Shown here piece after piece: positions 48,086-61,312 of a stretch of DNA of 64,000 bases. Made by a program: the position numbers and the translations under genes. The notes beneath the pieces were generated by a model. The model worked only from the letters and a program-made list of their open reading frames with translations. It was not told the DNA's origin and ran no database searches. Within the stretch, counting starts at the first letter, position 1. Each line of letters starts with the position of its first letter. Source of the stretch: Bombus terrestris (Eukaryota; Arthropoda; Insecta; Hymenoptera; Apidae); the NCBI RefSeq assembly GCF_910591885.1, contig NC_063271.1, forward strand, positions 20,103,334 to 20,167,333. The letters run 5' to 3'.

Positions 48086-49348
48086 TTACCGTTATATACT
48101 ATTACTATATAACGCATAACGTTATATAATATTACTATATAACGTATAACGTTATATACTATTACGTAATAACGTATAACGTTATATACTATTACGTAAT
48201 AACGTATAACGTTATATAGTATTGCCATATCACGTACAACGTTTTATATTATTACGTACTAACGTATAACGTTATATACTATTACTATATAACGTATAAC
48301 GATATATACTATTATGTACTATCGTATAACGTTATATACTATTACTATATAACGCATAACGTTATATACTATTACTATATAACGTATAACGTTATATACT
48401 ATTACTATATAACGCATAACGTTATATAATATTACTATATAACGTATAACGTTATATACTATTACTATATAACGTATAACGTTATATACTATTACTATAT
48501 AACGTATAACGTTATATACTATTACTATATAACTTATAACGTCATATACTATTACGTAATAACGTATAACGTTATATAGTATTGCCATATCACGTATAAC
48601 GTTGTATACTATTACGTACTAACGTATAACGTTATATACTATTACTATATAACGTATAACGATATATACTATTACGTACTATCGTATAACGTTATATACT
48701 ATTAGTATATAACGCATAACGTTATATACTATTACTATATAACGTATAACGTTATATACTATTACTATATAACGTATAACGTTATGTATTATTACTATAT
48801 AACGTATACCGTTATATACTATCACTACATAACGTATAACGTTATATACTATTACTATATAACGTATAACGTTATATACTATTACTATATAACGTATAAC
48901 GTTATATACTATTACTATATAACGTATAACGATATATACTATTCCGTATTAACGTATAACGATATATACTATTCCGTATTAACGTATAACGTTATATACT
49001 ATTACTATATAACGCATAACGTTATATACTATTACTATATAACGTATATCGTTATATACTATTACTATATAACGCATAACGTTATATAATATTACTATAT
49101 AACGTATAACGTTATATACTATTACTATATAATGTATAACGTTATATACTATTACTATATAACGTATAACGTTATATACTATTACTATATAACGTATAAC
49201 GTTATATACTATTACGTAATAACGTATAACGATATATACTATTCCGTACTATCGTATAACGTTATATACTATTACTATAGGACGCATAACGTTATATACT
49301 ATTACTATATAACGTATAACGTTATATACTATTACTATATAACGCATA

Positions 49349-49375
49349 ACGTTATATAGTAATACTATATAACGT
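49349..49375. repeat. Hybrid loop, GTAATAC at 49359-49365
   Basis: Both siblings, 43517 and 55787, read ATATTAC. The change is private to this copy and therefore recent. Confidence 0.9.
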
Positions 49376-50276
49376 ATAACGTTATATAATATTACTATAT
49401 AACGTATAACGTTATATACTATTACTATATAACGTATAACGTTATATACTATTACTATATAACGCATAACGTTATATAATATTACTATATAACGTATAAC
49501 GTTATATACTATTACTATATCGTATAACGTTATATACTATTACTATATAACGTATAACGTTATATACTATTACTATATAACGTATAACGTTATATACTAT
49601 TACTATATAACGTATAACGTTATATACTATTACGTAATAACGTATAACGTTATATAGTATTGCCATATCACGTATAACGTTGTATATTATTACGTACTAT
49701 CGTATAACGTTATATACTATTACTATATAACGTATAACGCTGTATACTATTACTATATAACGTATAACGTTATATACTATTACTATATAACGTATAACGT
49801 TATATACTATTACTATATAACGTATAACGATATATACTATTCCGTACTATCGTATAACGTTATATACTATTACTATATAACGCATAACGTTATATAATAT
49901 TACTATATAACGTATAACGTTATATACTATTACTATATAACGTATAACGTTATATACTATTACTATATAACGCATAACGTTATATAATATTACTATATAG
50001 CGTATAACGTTATATACTATTACTATATAACGTATAACGTTATTTACTATTACGTAATAACGTATAACGTTATATAGTATTGCCATATCACGTATAACGT
50101 TGTATATTATTACGTACTATCGTATAACGTTATATACTATTACTATATAACGTATAACGCTGTATACTATTACTATATAACGTATAACGTTATATACTAT
50201 TACTATATAACGTATAACGTTATATACTATTACTATATAACGTATAACGATATATACTATTCCGTACTATCGTATA

Positions 50277-50303
50277 ACGTTATATAGTAATAGTATATAA
50301 CGC
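50277..50303 (-). repeat. Inverted loop, GTAATAG at 50287-50293
   Basis: Loop flipped as at 44445 and 56715, but the preceding block is in normal orientation (CGTATAACG) while both siblings have CGTTATACG. The two blocks can therefore flip separately. Confidence 0.9.
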
Positions 50304-50808
50304 ATAACGTTATATAATATTACTATATAACGTATAACGTTATATACTATTACTATATAACGTATAACGTTATATACTATTACTATATAACGCATAACGT
50401 TATATAATATTACTATATAACGTATAACGTTATATACTATTACTATATAACGTATAACGTTATATACTATTACTATATAACGTATAACGTTATATACTAT
50501 TACTATATAACGTATAACGATATATACTATTCCGTATTAACGTATAACGTTATATACTATTACTATATAACGCATAACGTTATATACTATTACTATATAA
50601 CGTATATCGTTATATACTATTACTATATAACGCATAACGTTATATAATATTACTATATAACGTATAACGTTATATACTATTACTATATAATGTATAACGT
50701 TATATACTATTACTATATAACGTATAACGTTATATACTATTACTATATAACGTATAACGTTATATACTATTACTATATAACGTATAACGTTATATACTAT
50801 TACTATAT

Positions 50809-50841
50809 CGTTATACGTTATATAGTAATAGTATATAACGT
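50809..50841 (-). repeat. Inverted monomer segment in the 28-bp monomer at 50808
   Basis: CGTTATACG and loop GTAATAG (50825-50831) against a normal sibling at 44966; the third copy (57237-57269) is also inverted. Followed by CGTTTAACG here and CGTATAACG in the third copy. Confidence 0.9.
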
Positions 50842-51294
50842 TTAACGTTATATACTATTACTATATAACGTATAACGTTATATACTATTACTATATAACG
50901 TATAACGTTATTTACTATTACGTAATAACGTATAACGTTATATAGTATTGCCATATCACGTATAACGTTGTATATTATTACGTACTATCGTATAACGTTA
51001 TATACTATTACTATATAACGTATAACGCTGTATACTATTACTATATAACGTATAACGTTATATACTATTACTATATAACGTATAACGTTATATACTATTA
51101 CTATATAACGTATAACGATATATACTATTCCGTACTATCGTATAACGTTATATACTATTACTATATAACGCATAACGTTATATAATATTACTATATAACG
51201 TATAACGTTATATACTATTACTATATAACGTATAACGTTATATACTATTACTATATAACGCATAACGTTATATAATATTACTATATAACGTATG

Positions 51295-51321
51295 ACGTTA
51301 TATACTAATAGTATATAACGT
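51295..51321 (-). repeat. Changed loop, CTAATAG at 51305-51311
   Basis: Both siblings (45463 and 57733) read CTATTAC. The core TATTA is reversed to TAATA and the last base changed. Private to this copy. Confidence 0.88.
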
Positions 51322-51682
51322 ATAACGTTATATACTATTACTATATAACGTATAACGTTATATACTATTACTATATAACGTATAACGATATATACTATTC
51401 CGTATTAACGTATAACGTTATATACTATTACTATATAACGCATAACGTTATATACTATTACTATATAACGTATATCGTTATATACTATTACTATATAACG
51501 CATAACGTTATATAATATTACTATATAACGTATAACGTTATATACTATTACTATATAATGTATAACGTTATATACTATTACTATATAACGTATAACGTTA
51601 TATACTATTACTATATAACGTATAACGTTATATACTATTACTATATAACGTATAACGTTATATACTATTACTATATCGTATA

Positions 51683-51710
51683 ACGTTATATAGTAATAGT
51701 ATATAACGTT
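51683..51710 (-). repeat. Inverted loop at 51693-51699 plus extra base
   Basis: Loop GTAATAG, then CGTTATACCG in place of CGTATACCG, which adds one T. The sibling at 58121 shares the flipped loop and extra T but also has the preceding block reversed. Confidence 0.9.
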
Positions 51711-51780
51711 ATACCGTTATATACTATTACTATATAACGCATAACGTTATATAATATTACTATATAACGTATAACGTTAT

Positions 51781-51795
51781 CACGTATAACGTTGT
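51781..51795 (+). repeat. 15-bp half-monomer insertion (45-bp monomer)
   Basis: CACGTATAACGTTGT sits between ATAACGTTAT and ATACTATTACGTAA. The duplicate at 58.2 kb lacks it and reads straight through. It shifts the offset between copies from 6428 to 6413. Either half a monomer was inserted, or a TAGTATTGCCATA/TCACG monomer pair replaced one monomer and then lost 15 bp. It is the only half-monomer register shift I found. Confidence 0.9.
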
Positions 51796-52679
51796 ATACT
51801 ATTACGTAATAACGTATAACGTTATATACTATTACGTAATAACGTATAACGTTATATAGTATTGCCATATCACGTACAACGTTGTATATTATTACGTACT
51901 AACGTATAACGTTATATACTATTACTATATAACGTATAACGATATATACTATTATGTACTATCGTATAACGTTATATACTATTACTATATAACGCATAAC
52001 GTTATATACTATTACTATGTAACGTATAACGTTATATACTATTACTATATAACGCATAACGTTATATAATATTACTATATAACGTATAACGTTATATACT
52101 ATTACTATATAACGTATAACGTTATATACTATTACTATATAACGTATAACGTTATATATTATTACTATATAACTTATAACGTCATATACTATTACGTAAT
52201 AACGTATAACGTTATATAGTATTGCCATATCACGTATAACGTTGTATACTATTACGTACTAACGTATAACGTTATATACTATTACTATATAACGTATAAC
52301 GATATATACTATTACGTACTATCGTATAACGTTATATACTATTAGTATATAACGCATAACGTTATATACTATTACTATATAACGTATAACGTTATATACT
52401 ATTACTATATAACGTATAACGTTATGTATTATTACTATATAACGTATACCGTTATATACTATCACTACATAACGTATAACGTTATATACTATTACTATAT
52501 AACGTATAACGTTATATACTATTACTATATAACGTATAACGTTATATACTATTACTATATAACGTATAACGATATATACTATTCCGTATTAACGTATAAC
52601 GTTATATACTATTACTATATAACGCATAACGTTATATACTATTACTATATAACGTATATCGTTATATACTATTACTATA

Positions 52680-53610
52680 TAATGTATAACGTTATATACT
52701 ATTACTATATAACGTATAACGTTATATACTATTACTATATAACGTATAACGTTATATACTATTACGCAATAACGTATAACGATATATACTATTCCGTACT
52801 ATCGTATAACGTTATATACTATTACTATATAACGTATATCGTTATATACTATTACTATATAATGTATAACGTTATATACTATTACTATATAACGTATAAC
52901 GTTATATACTATTACTATATAACGTATAACGTTATATACTATTACGTAATAACGTATAACGATATATACTATTCCGTACTATCGTATAACGTTATATACT
53001 ATTACTATATAACGCATAACGTTATATACTATTACTATATAACGTATATCGTTATATACTATTACTATATAATGTATAACGTTATATACTATTACTATAT
53101 AACGTATAACGTTATATACTATTACTATATAACGTATAACGTTATATACTATTACGTAATAACGTATAACGATATATACTATTCCGTACTATCGTATAAC
53201 GTTATATACTATTACTATAGGACGCATAACGTTATATACTATTACTATATAACGTATAACGTTATATAGTAATAGTATATAACGCATAACGTTATATACT
53301 ATTACTATATAACGCATAACGTTATATAATATTACTATATAACGTATAACGTTATATACTATTACTATATAATGTATAACGTTATATACTATTACTATAT
53401 AACGTATAACGTTATATACTATTACTATATAACGTATAACGTTATATACTATTACGTAATAACGTATAACGATATATACTATTCCGTACTATCGTATAAC
53501 GTTATATACTATTACTATAGGACGCATAACGTTATATACTATTACTATATAACGTATAACGTTATATACTATTACTATATAACGCATAACGTTATATAAT
53601 ATTACTATAT
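52680..53610 (+). repeat. Local amplification of a 6-10-monomer module
   Basis: The TAATG monomer recurs at 52680, 52860, 53070 and 53370 (steps of 180, 210 and 300 bp), each followed by canonical monomers, a monomer ending ACGTAA or ACGCAA, a CCGTAC monomer and TATCG. Other family-2 units carry this module once per ~300 bp or longer, so this is a nested local expansion of 6, 7 and 10 monomers. The whole expansion is present in the other copy at 59093, 59273, 59483 and 59783, so it precedes the 6428-bp duplication. It creates the longest stop-free stretches in the window (52424-53269, 58837-59688), which I do not regard as genes. Confidence 0.88.
53259..53285 (-). repeat. Inverted loop, GTAATAG at 53269-53275
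   Basis: The 6428-bp sibling at 59682 reads CTATTAG. The two loops differ in orientation and in one terminal base. Confidence 0.88.
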
Positions 53611-54698
53611 AACGTATAACGTTATATAATATTACTATATAACGTATAACGTTATATACTATTACTATATAACGTATAACGTTATATACTATTACTATAT
53701 AACTTATAACGTCATATACTATTACGTAATAACGTATAACGTTATATAGTATTGCCATATCACGTATAACGTTGTATACTATTACGTACTAACGTATAAC
53801 GTTATATACTATTACTATATAACGTATAACGATATATACTATTACGTACTATCGTATAACGTTATATACTATTAGTATATAACGCATAACGTTATATACT
53901 ATTACTATATAACGTATAACGTTATATACTATTACTATATAACGTATAACGTTATGTATTATTACTATATAACGTATACCGTTATATACTATCACTACAT
54001 AACGTATAACGTTATATACTATTACTATATAACGTATAACGTTATATACTATTACTATATAACGTATAACGTTATATACTATTACTATATAACGTATAAC
54101 GATATATACTATTCCGTATTAACGTATAACGTTATATACTATTACTATATAACGCATAACGTTATATACTATTACTATATAACGTATATCGTTATATACT
54201 ATTACTATATAACGCATAACGTTATATAATATTACTATATAACGTATAACGTTATATACTATTACTATATAATGTATAACGTTATATACTATTACTATAT
54301 AACGTATAACGTTATATACTATTACTATATAACGTATAACGTTATATACTATTACGTAATAACGTATAACGATATATACTATTCCGTACTATCGTATAAC
54401 GTTATATACTATTACTATAGGACGCATAACGTTATATACTATTACTATATAACGTATAACGTTATATACTATTATTATATAACGTATAACGTTATATACC
54501 ATTACTATATAACGTATATCGCTATATACTATCACTATATAACTTATAACGATATATACTATTACGTATTAACGTATAACGTTATATACTATTACTATAC
54601 ATCGTATAACGATATATACTATTCCGTACTATCGTATAACGTTATATACTATTACTATATAACGCATAACGTTATATAATATTACTATATAACGTATA

Positions 54699-54725
54699 AC
54701 GTTATATAGTATTACTATATAACGT
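54699..54725. repeat. Hybrid loop, GTATTAC at 54709-54715
   Basis: Homologous loops at 19845, 38933 and 61122 are fully inverted (GTAATAG). Here the core is in normal orientation with only the first base G, so it could be a flip back with an error or a different history. Confidence 0.85.
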
Positions 54726-56698
54726 ATAACGTTATATACTATTACTATATAACGTATAACGTTATATAATATTACTATATAACGTATAACGTTATATACT
54801 ATTACTATATAACGTATAACGTTATATACTATTACTATATAACGCATAACGTTATATAATATTACTATATAACGTATAACGTTGTATACTATTACTATAT
54901 CGTATAACGTTATATACTATTACTATATAACGTATAACGTTATATACTATTACTATATAACGTATAACGTTATTTACTATTACGTAATAACGTATAACGT
55001 TATATAGTATTGCCATATCACGTATAACGTTGTATATTATTACGTACTAACGTATAACGTTATATACTATTACTATATAACGTATAACGATATATACTAT
55101 TCCGTACTATCGTATAACGTTATATACTATTACTATATAACGCATAACGTTATATACTATTACTATATAACGTATACCGTTATATACTATTACTATATAA
55201 CGCATAACGTTATATAATATTACTATATAACGTATAACGTTATATACTATTACTATATAATGTATAACGTTATATACTATTACTATATAACGTATAACGT
55301 TATATACTATTACGTAATAACGTATAACGATATATACTATTCCGTACTATCGTATAACGTTATATACTATTACTATAGGACGCATAACGTTATATACTAT
55401 TACTATATAACGTATAACGTTATATACTATTACTATATAACGCATAACGTTATATACTATTACTATATAACGTATATCGTTATATACTATTACTATATAA
55501 CGCATAACGTTATATAATATTACTATATAACGTATAACGTTATATACTATTACTATATAATGTATAACGTTATATACTATTACTATATAACGTATAACGT
55601 TATATACTATTACTATATAACGTATAACGTTATATACTATTACGTAATAACGTATAACGATATATACTATTCCGTACTATCGTATAACGTTATATACTAT
55701 TACTATAGGACGCATAACGTTATATACTATTACTATATAACGTATAACGTTATATACTATTACTATATAACGCATAACGTTATATAATATTACTATATAA
55801 CGTATAACGTTATATAATATTACTATATAACGTATAACGTTATATACTATTACTATATAACGTATAACGTTATATACTATTACTATATAACGCATAACGT
55901 TATATAATATTACTATATAACGTATAACGTTATATACTATTACTATATCGTATAACGTTATATACTATTACTATATAACGTATAACGTTATATACTATTA
56001 CTATATAACGTATAACGTTATATACTATTACTATATAACGTATAACGTTATTTACTATTACGTAATAACGTATAACGTTATATAGTATTGCCATATCACG
56101 TATAACGTTGTATATTATTACGTACTATCGTATAACGTTATATACTATTACTATATAACGTATAACGCTGTATACTATTACTATATAACGTATAACGTTA
56201 TATACTATTACTATATAACGTATAACGTTATATACTATTACTATATAACGTATAACGATATATACTATTCAGTACTATCGTATAACGTTATATACTATTA
56301 CTATATAACGCATAACGTTATATAATATTACTATATAACGTATAACGTTATATACTATTACTATATAACGTATAACGTTATATACTATTACTATATAACG
56401 CATAACGTTATATAATATTACTATATAGCGTATAACGTTATATACTATTACTATATAACGTATAACGTTATTTACTATTACGTAATAACGTATAACGTTA
56501 TATAGTATTGCCATATCACGTATAACGTTGTATATTATTACGTACTATCGTATAACGTTATATACTATTACTATATAACGTATAACGCTGTATACTATTA
56601 CTATATAACGTATAACGTTATATACTATTACTATATAACGTATAACGTTATATACTATTACTATATAACGTATAACGATATATACTATTCCGTACTAT

Positions 56699-56731
56699 CG
56701 TTATACGTTATATAGTAATAGTATATAACGC
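56699..56731 (-). repeat. Inverted loop at 56715-56721 with reversed CGTTATACG
   Basis: Same state as 44429-44461; the intermediate copy at 50287 has only the loop flipped. Confidence 0.9.
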
Positions 56732-57236
56732 ATAACGTTATATAATATTACTATATAACGTATAACGTTATATACTATTACTATATAACGTATAACGTTA
56801 TATACTATTACTATATAACGCATAACGTTATATAATATTACTATATAACGTATAACGTTATATACTATTACTATATAACGTATAACGTTATATACTATTA
56901 CTATATAACGTATAACGTTATATACTATTACTATATAACGTATAACGATATATACTATTCCGTATTAACGTATAACGTTATATACTATTACTATATAACG
57001 CATAACGTTATATACTATTACTATATAACGTATATCGTTATATACTATTACTATATAACGCATAACGTTATATAATATTACTATATAACGTATAACGTTA
57101 TATACTATTACTATATAATGTATAACGTTATATACTATTACTATATAACGTATAACGTTATATACTATTACTATATAACGTATAACGTTATATACTATTA
57201 CTATATAACGTATAACGTTATATACTATTACTATAT

Positions 57237-57269
57237 CGTTATACGTTATATAGTAATAGTATATAACGT
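57237..57269 (-). repeat. Inverted monomer segment in the 28-bp monomer at 57236
   Basis: CGTTATACG with loop GTAATAG at 57253-57259, shared with 50808 but absent at 44966. Confidence 0.9.
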
Positions 57270-58104
57270 ATAACGTTATATACTATTACTATATAACGTA
57301 TAACGTTATATACTATTACTATATAACGTATAACGTTATTTACTATTACGTAATAACGTATAACGTTATATAGTATTGCCATATCACGTATAACGTTGTA
57401 TATTATTACGTACTATCGTATAACGTTATATACTATTACTATATAACGTATAACGCTGTATACTATTACTATATAACGTATAACGTTATATACTATTACT
57501 ATATAACGTATAACGTTATATACTATTACTATATAACGTATAACGATATATACTATTCCGTACTATCGTATAACGTTATATACTATTACTATATAACGCA
57601 TAACGTTATATAATATTACTATATAACGTATAACGTTATATACTATTACTATATAACGTATAACGTTATATACTATTACTATATAACGCATAACGTTATA
57701 TAATATTACTATATAACGTATGACGTTATATACTATTACTATATAACGTATAACGTTATATACTATTACTATATAACGTATAACGTTATATACTATTACT
57801 ATATAACGTATAACGATATATACTATTCCGTATTAACGTATAACGTTATATACTATTACTATATAACGCATAACGTTATATACTATTACTATATAACGTA
57901 TATCGTTATATACTATTACTATATAACGCATAACGTTATATAATATTACTATATAACGTATAACGTTATATACTATTACTATATAATGTATAACGTTATA
58001 TACTATTACTATATAACGTATAACGTTATATACTATTACTATATAACGTATAACGTTATATACTATTACTATATAACGTATAACGTTATATACTATTACT
58101 ATAT

Positions 58105-58138
58105 CGTTATACGTTATATAGTAATAGTATATAACGTT
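58105..58138 (-). repeat. Inverted monomer segment in the 28-bp monomer at 58104
   Basis: CGTTATACG, loop GTAATAG at 58121-58127, and one extra T before ACCG. The extra T accounts for the 3209-bp spacing to 61313. Confidence 0.9.
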
Positions 58139-59092
58139 ATACCGTTATATACTATTACTATATAACGCATAACGTTATATAATATTACTATATAACGTAT
58201 AACGTTATATACTATTACGTAATAACGTATAACGTTATATACTATTACGTAATAACGTATAACGTTATATAGTATTGCCATATCACGTACAACGTTGTAT
58301 ATTATTACGTACTAACGTATAACGTTATATACTATTACTATATAACGTATAACGATATATACTATTATGTACTATCGTATAACGTTATATACTATTACTA
58401 TATAACGCATAACGTTATATACTATTACTATGTAACGTATAACGTTATATACTATTACTATATAACGCATAACGTTATATAATATTACTATATAACGTAT
58501 AACGTTATATACTATTACTATATAACGTATAACGTTATATACTATTACTATATAACGTATAACGTTATATATTATTACTATATAACTTATAACGTCATAT
58601 ACTATTACGTAATAACGTATAACGTTATATAGTATTGCCATATCACGTATAACGTTGTATACTATTACGTACTAACGTATAACGTTATATACTATTACTA
58701 TATAACGTATAACGATATATACTATTACGTACTATCGTATAACGTTATATACTATTAGTATATAACGCATAACGTTATATACTATTACTATATAACGTAT
58801 AACGTTATATACTATTACTATATAACGTATAACGTTATGTATTATTACTATATAACGTATACCGTTATATACTATCACTACATAACGTATAACGTTATAT
58901 ACTATTACTATATAACGTATAACGTTATATACTATTACTATATAACGTATAACGTTATATACTATTACTATATAACGTATAACGATATATACTATTCCGT
59001 ATTAACGTATAACGTTATATACTATTACTATATAACGCATAACGTTATATACTATTACTATATAACGTATATCGTTATATACTATTACTATA

Positions 59093-60023
59093 TAATGTAT
59101 AACGTTATATACTATTACTATATAACGTATAACGTTATATACTATTACTATATAACGTATAACGTTATATACTATTACGCAATAACGTATAACGATATAT
59201 ACTATTCCGTACTATCGTATAACGTTATATACTATTACTATATAACGTATATCGTTATATACTATTACTATATAATGTATAACGTTATATACTATTACTA
59301 TATAACGTATAACGTTATATACTATTACTATATAACGTATAACGTTATATACTATTACGTAATAACGTATAACGATATATACTATTCCGTACTATCGTAT
59401 AACGTTATATACTATTACTATATAACGCATAACGTTATATACTATTACTATATAACGTATATCGTTATATACTATTACTATATAATGTATAACGTTATAT
59501 ACTATTACTATATAACGTATAACGTTATATACTATTACTATATAACGTATAACGTTATATACTATTACGTAATAACGTATAACGATATATACTATTCCGT
59601 ACTATCGTATAACGTTATATACTATTACTATAGGACGCATAACGTTATATACTATTACTATATAACGTATAACGTTATATACTATTAGTATATAACGCAT
59701 AACGTTATATACTATTACTATATAACGCATAACGTTATATAATATTACTATATAACGTATAACGTTATATACTATTACTATATAATGTATAACGTTATAT
59801 ACTATTACTATATAACGTATAACGTTATATACTATTACTATATAACGTATAACGTTATATACTATTACGTAATAACGTATAACGATATATACTATTCCGT
59901 ACTATCGTATAACGTTATATACTATTACTATAGGACGCATAACGTTATATACTATTACTATATAACGTATAACGTTATATACTATTACTATATAACGCAT
60001 AACGTTATATAATATTACTATAT
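59093..60023 (+). repeat. Local 6-10-monomer module amplification, second copy
   Basis: Counterpart of 52680-53610 at offset 6413, with the same 180, 210 and 300-bp steps between TAATG monomers. One loop differs (CTATTAG at 59682 against GTAATAG at 53269). Confidence 0.88.
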
Positions 60024-60271
60024 AACGTATAACGTTATATAATATTACTATATAACGTATAACGTTATATACTATTACTATATAACGTATAACGTTATAT
60101 ACTATTACTATATAACTTATAACGTCATATACTATTACGTAATAACGTATAACGTTATATAGTATTGCCATATCACGTATAACGTTGTATACTATTACGT
60201 ACTAACGTATAACGTTATATACTATTACTATATAACGTATAACGATATATACTATTACGTACTATCGTATA

Positions 60272-60298
60272 ACGTTATATACTAATAGTATATAACGC
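60272..60298 (-). repeat. Inverted loop, CTAATAG at 60282-60288
   Basis: The sibling at 53869 reads CTATTAG; this is its exact reverse complement, identical to the independent flip at 37255. Confidence 0.9.
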
Positions 60299-61111
60299 AT
60301 AACGTTATATACTATTACTATATAACGTATAACGTTATATACTATTACTATATAACGTATAACGTTATGTATTATTACTATATAACGTATACCGTTATAT
60401 ACTATCACTACATAACGTATAACGTTATATACTATTACTATATAACGTATAACGTTATATACTATTACTATATAACGTATAACGTTATATACTATTACTA
60501 TATAACGTATAACGATATATACTATTCCGTATTAACGTATAACGTTATATACTATTACTATATAACGCATAACGTTATATACTATTACTATATAACGTAT
60601 ATCGTTATATACTATTACTATATAACGCATAACGTTATATAATATTACTATATAACGTATAACGTTATATACTATTACTATATAATGTATAACGTTATAT
60701 ACTATTACTATATAACGTATAACGTTATATACTATTACTATATAACGTATAACGTTATATACTATTACGTAATAACGTATAACGATATATACTATTCCGT
60801 ACTATCGTATAACGTTATATACTATTACTATAGGACGCATAACGTTATATACTATTACTATATAACGTATAACGTTATATACTATTATTATATAACGTAT
60901 AACGTTATATACCATTACTATATAACGTATATCGCTATATACTATCACTATATAACTTATAACGATATATACTATTACGTATTAACGTATAACGTTATAT
61001 ACTATTACTATACATCGTATAACGATATATACTATTCCGTACTATCGTATAACGTTATATACTATTACTATATAACGCATAACGTTATATAATATTACTA
61101 TATAACGTATA

Positions 61112-61138
61112 ACGTTATATAGTAATAGTATATAACGT
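61112..61138 (-). repeat. Inverted loop, GTAATAG at 61122-61128
   Basis: Homologue of 19845 and 38933. The 6428-bp sibling at 54709 reads GTATTAC. Confidence 0.9.
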
Positions 61139-61312
61139 ATAACGTTATATACTATTACTATATAACGTATAACGTTATATAATATTACTATATAACGTAT
61201 AACGTTATATACTATTACTATATAACGTATAACGTTATATACTATTACTATATAACGTATAACGTTATATAATATTACTATATAACGTATAACGTTGTAT
61301 ACTATTACTATA

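Larger units (their letters stand above)
45564..51405 (+). repeat. 5842-bp tandem duplication, copy 2
   Basis: Counterpart of 39722-45563. Differences include AACGTATAACG at 47111 against AACCTATAACG in copy 1, GTTTTATATT near 48241 against GTTGTATATT, TATATACTATTACGTAA at 49621 against TATTTACTATTACGTAA, and altered loops at 48069, 49359, 50825 and 51305 where copy 1 reads CTATTAC or ATATTAC. Its right part (from 48985) is also the left arm of the next duplication. Confidence 0.93.
48985..55412 (+). repeat. 6428-bp tandem duplication, copy 1
   Basis: Matches 55413-61673 at offset 6428 (49520, 50808, 51676 = 55948, 57236, 58104), falling to 6413 after a 15-bp insertion at 51781-51795 in this copy (54900 = 61313). 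It overlaps the right end of the 5842-bp duplication, so this duplication occurred in an array already containing the earlier unit. The match ends at 55260/61673, where this copy has TAATG and the other the canonical start. Confidence 0.92.

Noticed and set aside
39722..51405. Transposon with long direct repeats (5842-bp pair)
   Set aside because: The duplicated unit is satellite throughout, with no terminal repeats, target-site duplication or transposase; unequal exchange explains it.
52424..53269. 281-codon + strand open frame, and the similar 283-codon one at 58837-59688
   Set aside because: It is the satellite read in its stop-free frame, with a start supplied by a GTTATGTATT variant. 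The composition is almost only Tyr, Ile, Val, Asn and Thr, with no domain, and homologous units break the same frame by 28-bp monomers and TATAATATT stops.
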